DNA of 26,161 nucleotides from assembly GCA_964619935.1 (NCBI GenBank), contig CAZUGO010000073.1:1-26161 (forward strand), read 5' to 3'. The stretch is from CAZUGO01 sp964619935. GTDB taxonomy: Bacteria > Planctomycetota > Phycisphaerae > UBA1845 > CAIVHJ01. Position numbers and translations under genes: made by a program. The notes under the pieces were generated by a model, which ran no database searches, was not told where the DNA came from, and worked only from the letters and a program-made list of their open reading frames with translations. Positions 24,366 to 26,161 of this stretch are shown here, one piece after another; position 1 is the stretch's first letter; every line of letters starts with the position of its first letter.

Positions 24366-25880
24366 ATGATCCTCAGGAAGTGGATCCGGGCGGGACTGCT
24401 TGGCGGGGTGCTGGGGTTGGCGGTGGCGGTGGTTCGTCCCAACGCGGCCGGGTGGCTGGCCGACGCCTCCGAGCCGGCCGCGGTCCGCGCCGGCGACGAA
24501 CCGGTGATGGCGGACGATCCGCTGCAGGAACTGGCCCGGGTCAACCGCTTGGTGGCCCGCAAGGCACTGCCCGCGGTGGTGCACGTCATCACGGTGACCC
24601 AGCCGGCGGAGCAGTCGGGCGAACTGCCGCCCGGCGTGCCGCAGTCCTGGCGCCGCTTTCTGGATCGCCCGCGGCAGGGCGTCGGCAGCGGCGTGATCGT
24701 CGATGCCGGGGGCGGATTCATTCTGACCAACAATCACGTGGTCGAGGACGCCTCGTCCATCACGGTCCACCTGCACGACGGCCGCCGCTGTGATGCCGCC
24801 CTGGTGGCGGCCGACCCGCAGACCGATCTGGCGGTCATCCGGATCACGGCCGATAACCTGTCCCAACTGCCGCTGGGCGACAGCGACGTCCTGGAGGTCG
24901 GCGACCTGGTCATGACCGTCGGCAACCCCTTTGGCATGGAGGGGACGGTCAGCCAGGGCATCGTCAGCGCCTTGAACCGTTCGACGTCGGCCGCCATCAT
25001 CGATTACGAAGGTTTCATTCAGACGGATGCGGTGATCAATCCGGGGAACAGCGGAGGGCCGCTGATCAACATGCGTGCCGAGATCGTCGGTCTGAACACC
25101 GCCATTCAAACCAGCACCGGTGGGTTCAACGGCATCGGCCTGGCGATCCCGGCCTCGCGGATCAGCAAGGTTCTGCCGGCGCTGCTGCGGGGCGAGCCGG
25201 TGATTCGCGGGTTCCTGGGGGTGTCGATGACCCCGGCGCTCGACAATCCCGACATCGCCGTGGAGTTGGGCTGGGACCAACTGCACGGCATCATCATCGA
25301 GCGGGTGCTGGAGCACTCTCCGGCCGAAGAGGCCGGCCTGCTGCCGCGGGACATCCTGGTGAATTGGGACGGCGAGCCGGTGCGTTCGACGATTGAGTTA
25401 ATGGACAAGATTGCCTACACCCCGCCGGGGGCCGAGACCATCTGTGATGTCTTCCGTAACCAGCGGATGGTCAGCCTGCAGGTGGTGATCGGTCGGCAGC
25501 GCGAAGGGTTCTCGACGCGACCGCTGCTCCGCCCCCAGGGGCAACCGTCCGAGCCGGAGTGGAGTGGTCTGGTGCCGCGCAGTGCCGACTTGCCGGCGCT
25601 GGGCATGGCGGTCCAGGTCATCGACGAGCCCCTGACTGAGCGCTACCACCTCCAGCAGATCTCCAGCGGGGTGGTGGTTACCGCCATCGAACCGCGCGGC
25701 GAAGCTGCGCGTTGTGAGATTCAGCCGGGTGATGTGATTGTGGCCCTCAACGGCATGAACATCGTCACCGTCAAGGATCTCGAGGAAGGACTCGAGCAAG
25801 CCGACACCACCCGGCCGCTGGACCTGCGGCTGCGGAACTCCAGCGGGTCCCGGCACGTTCGCCTGCGGGTGGCCTACTAG
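24366..25880 (+). CDS. HtrA/DegP-type serine protease with two PDZ domains
   Basis: A 504-aa envelope protease-chaperone. A hydrophobic N-terminal segment (about 7-23) after two basic residues acts as signal or anchor. The trypsin-like domain has the full triad: His124 (LTNNHVVEDA), Asp154 (PQTDLAVI) and Ser229 (NPGNSGGPL). PDZ1 runs from about 282 to 375 (GFLGVSMTP... SPAEEAGLLPRDILVNWDG) and PDZ2 from about 415 to 500 (GVVVTAIEPRGEAARCEIQPGDVIVALNG), separated by a Pro/Arg-rich linker at about 385-410. The two-PDZ layout resembles DegP/DegQ rather than DegS, and the family degrades or holds misfolded periplasmic proteins. AGGAG lies six bases before ATG 24366. It is 144 bases after panB, with its own possible promoter. 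A transposase fragment follows on the opposite strand. Confidence 0.94.
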   Translation: MILRKWIRAGLLGGVLGLAVAVVRPNAAGWLADASEPAAVRAGDEPVMADDPLQELARVNRLVARKALPAVVHVITVTQPAEQSGELPPGVPQSWRRFLDRPRQGVGSGVIVDAGGGFILTNNHVVEDASSITVHLHDGRRCDAALVAADPQTDLAVIRITADNLSQLPLGDSDVLEVGDLVMTVGNPFGMEGTVSQGIVSALNRSTSAAIIDYEGFIQTDAVINPGNSGGPLINMRAEIVGLNTAIQTSTGGFNGIGLAIPASRISKVLPALLRGEPVIRGFLGVSMTPALDNPDIAVELGWDQLHGIIIERVLEHSPAEEAGLLPRDILVNWDGEPVRSTIELMDKIAYTPPGAETICDVFRNQRMVSLQVVIGRQREGFSTRPLLRPQGQPSEPEWSGLVPRSADLPALGMAVQVIDEPLTERYHLQQISSGVVVTAIEPRGEAARCEIQPGDVIVALNGMNIVTVKDLEEGLEQADTTRPLDLRLRNSSGSRHVRLRVAY

Positions 25881-25954
25881 CCCAAGTTAGACACTTTTGG
25901 AGCCTGATCGGCCCTGGCGCCCCTATAAATGCGGTTTTGGGGCCAAAGTCTTCA

Positions 25955-26161
25955 CTACATTTGCACAACTTCTTCCAGGTATCTCAGGCGTTGTGGAAGG
26001 GTCAGCCCGAGGCGATTTAACAGGACCTTCTGAGCGTTGTCCGGCGTTGTGACGCAGCGAACGTGCAGGGTTCTGCCGGGACTGCCGTCTCGGTTCCGCG
26101 TCGGCAGAACGACATCGCCACTCTTGATTCGGGCGAATTCCTCAACCAGGCGACGGGGGGC
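25955..26161 (-). CDS. C-terminal end of a probable DDE transposase (partial)
   Basis: A minus-strand frame enters from the right edge and ends at a TAG at 25955-25957, giving 68 visible residues. The segment contains KSGDVVLPTRNRDG, LHVRCVTTPDNAQ and VLLNRLGLTLPQRLRYLEEV. A basic beta segment followed by a Pro-Asp-x-x-Gln helix and a LGLxLPxRL end resembles the tail of IS4/IS1634-type transposases as I recall them; I cannot confirm this without the catalytic core, which lies outside the window. The 74 bases between the HtrA stop and this stop contain no gene and could hold the insertion-sequence end. A short GCCCC/GGGGC inverted pair with a 15-base AT-rich loop lies near 25919-25943. Confidence 0.5.
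   Translation of the reverse strand, partial: APRRLVEEFARIKSGDVVLPTRNRDGSPGRTLHVRCVTTPDNAQKVLLNRLGLTLPQRLRYLEEVVQM

Overview
The window is GC-rich (roughly two thirds G+C by eye) and densely packed with housekeeping genes of a Gram-negative-type bacterium. The gene set (dxr-rseP, a PpiD-like anchored protein, a rhomboid with a C-terminal helical tail, an orphan GroES-fold protein, BtpA, tandem STAS proteins) and the mixed use of ATG, GTG and TTG starts with often weak Shine-Dalgarno sites suggest Planctomycetota, perhaps Phycisphaerae-like. That placement is an inference from gene content; no rRNA or other marker RNA is present.

Layout: (1) 1-2435, minus strand: a doubtful partial frame at the left edge, then an S66 peptidase, btpA and a small GroES-fold protein reading leftward. 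(2) 2644-5452, plus strand: rimO, pgsA and uppP (ribosomal protein modification, phospholipid synthesis, lipid-carrier recycling). (3) 5564-7504, minus strand: a large PpiD/SurA-like anchored protein. (4) 7738-10815, plus strand: topA with six C-terminal zinc fingers. (5) 10812-14167, minus strand: the overlapping pair dxr-rseP, with a recognisable promoter and a terminator-like hairpin in its leader. (6) 14332-18211, plus strand: Nudix hydrolase, rhomboid protease, M50 protease and threonine synthase, tightly spaced and headed by a near-consensus promoter. (7) 18212-18495: a convergent gap holding an AT-rich array of exact 22-bp period with a palindromic core, which runs into the 3' end of rlmN. 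(8) 18496-23198, minus strand: lon, two STAS proteins and rlmN. (9) 23370-25880, plus strand: panB and an HtrA/DegP-type protease. (10) 25955-26161, minus strand: the C-terminal end of a probable transposase, cut by the window edge.

Together the genes lean toward envelope building and protein quality control: UppP, PgsA and Dxr supply lipids and isoprenoids, while RseP, rhomboid, the second site-2 protease, HtrA, Lon and the PpiD-like protein handle membrane and periplasmic proteostasis. The least explained item is the 22-bp array between thrC and rlmN. The next most interesting are a C-terminal motif shared by the adjacent rhomboid and M50 proteases, and the attenuator-like dxr leader. I found no CRISPR array, tRNA, rRNA, recognisable defence system or biosynthetic cluster.
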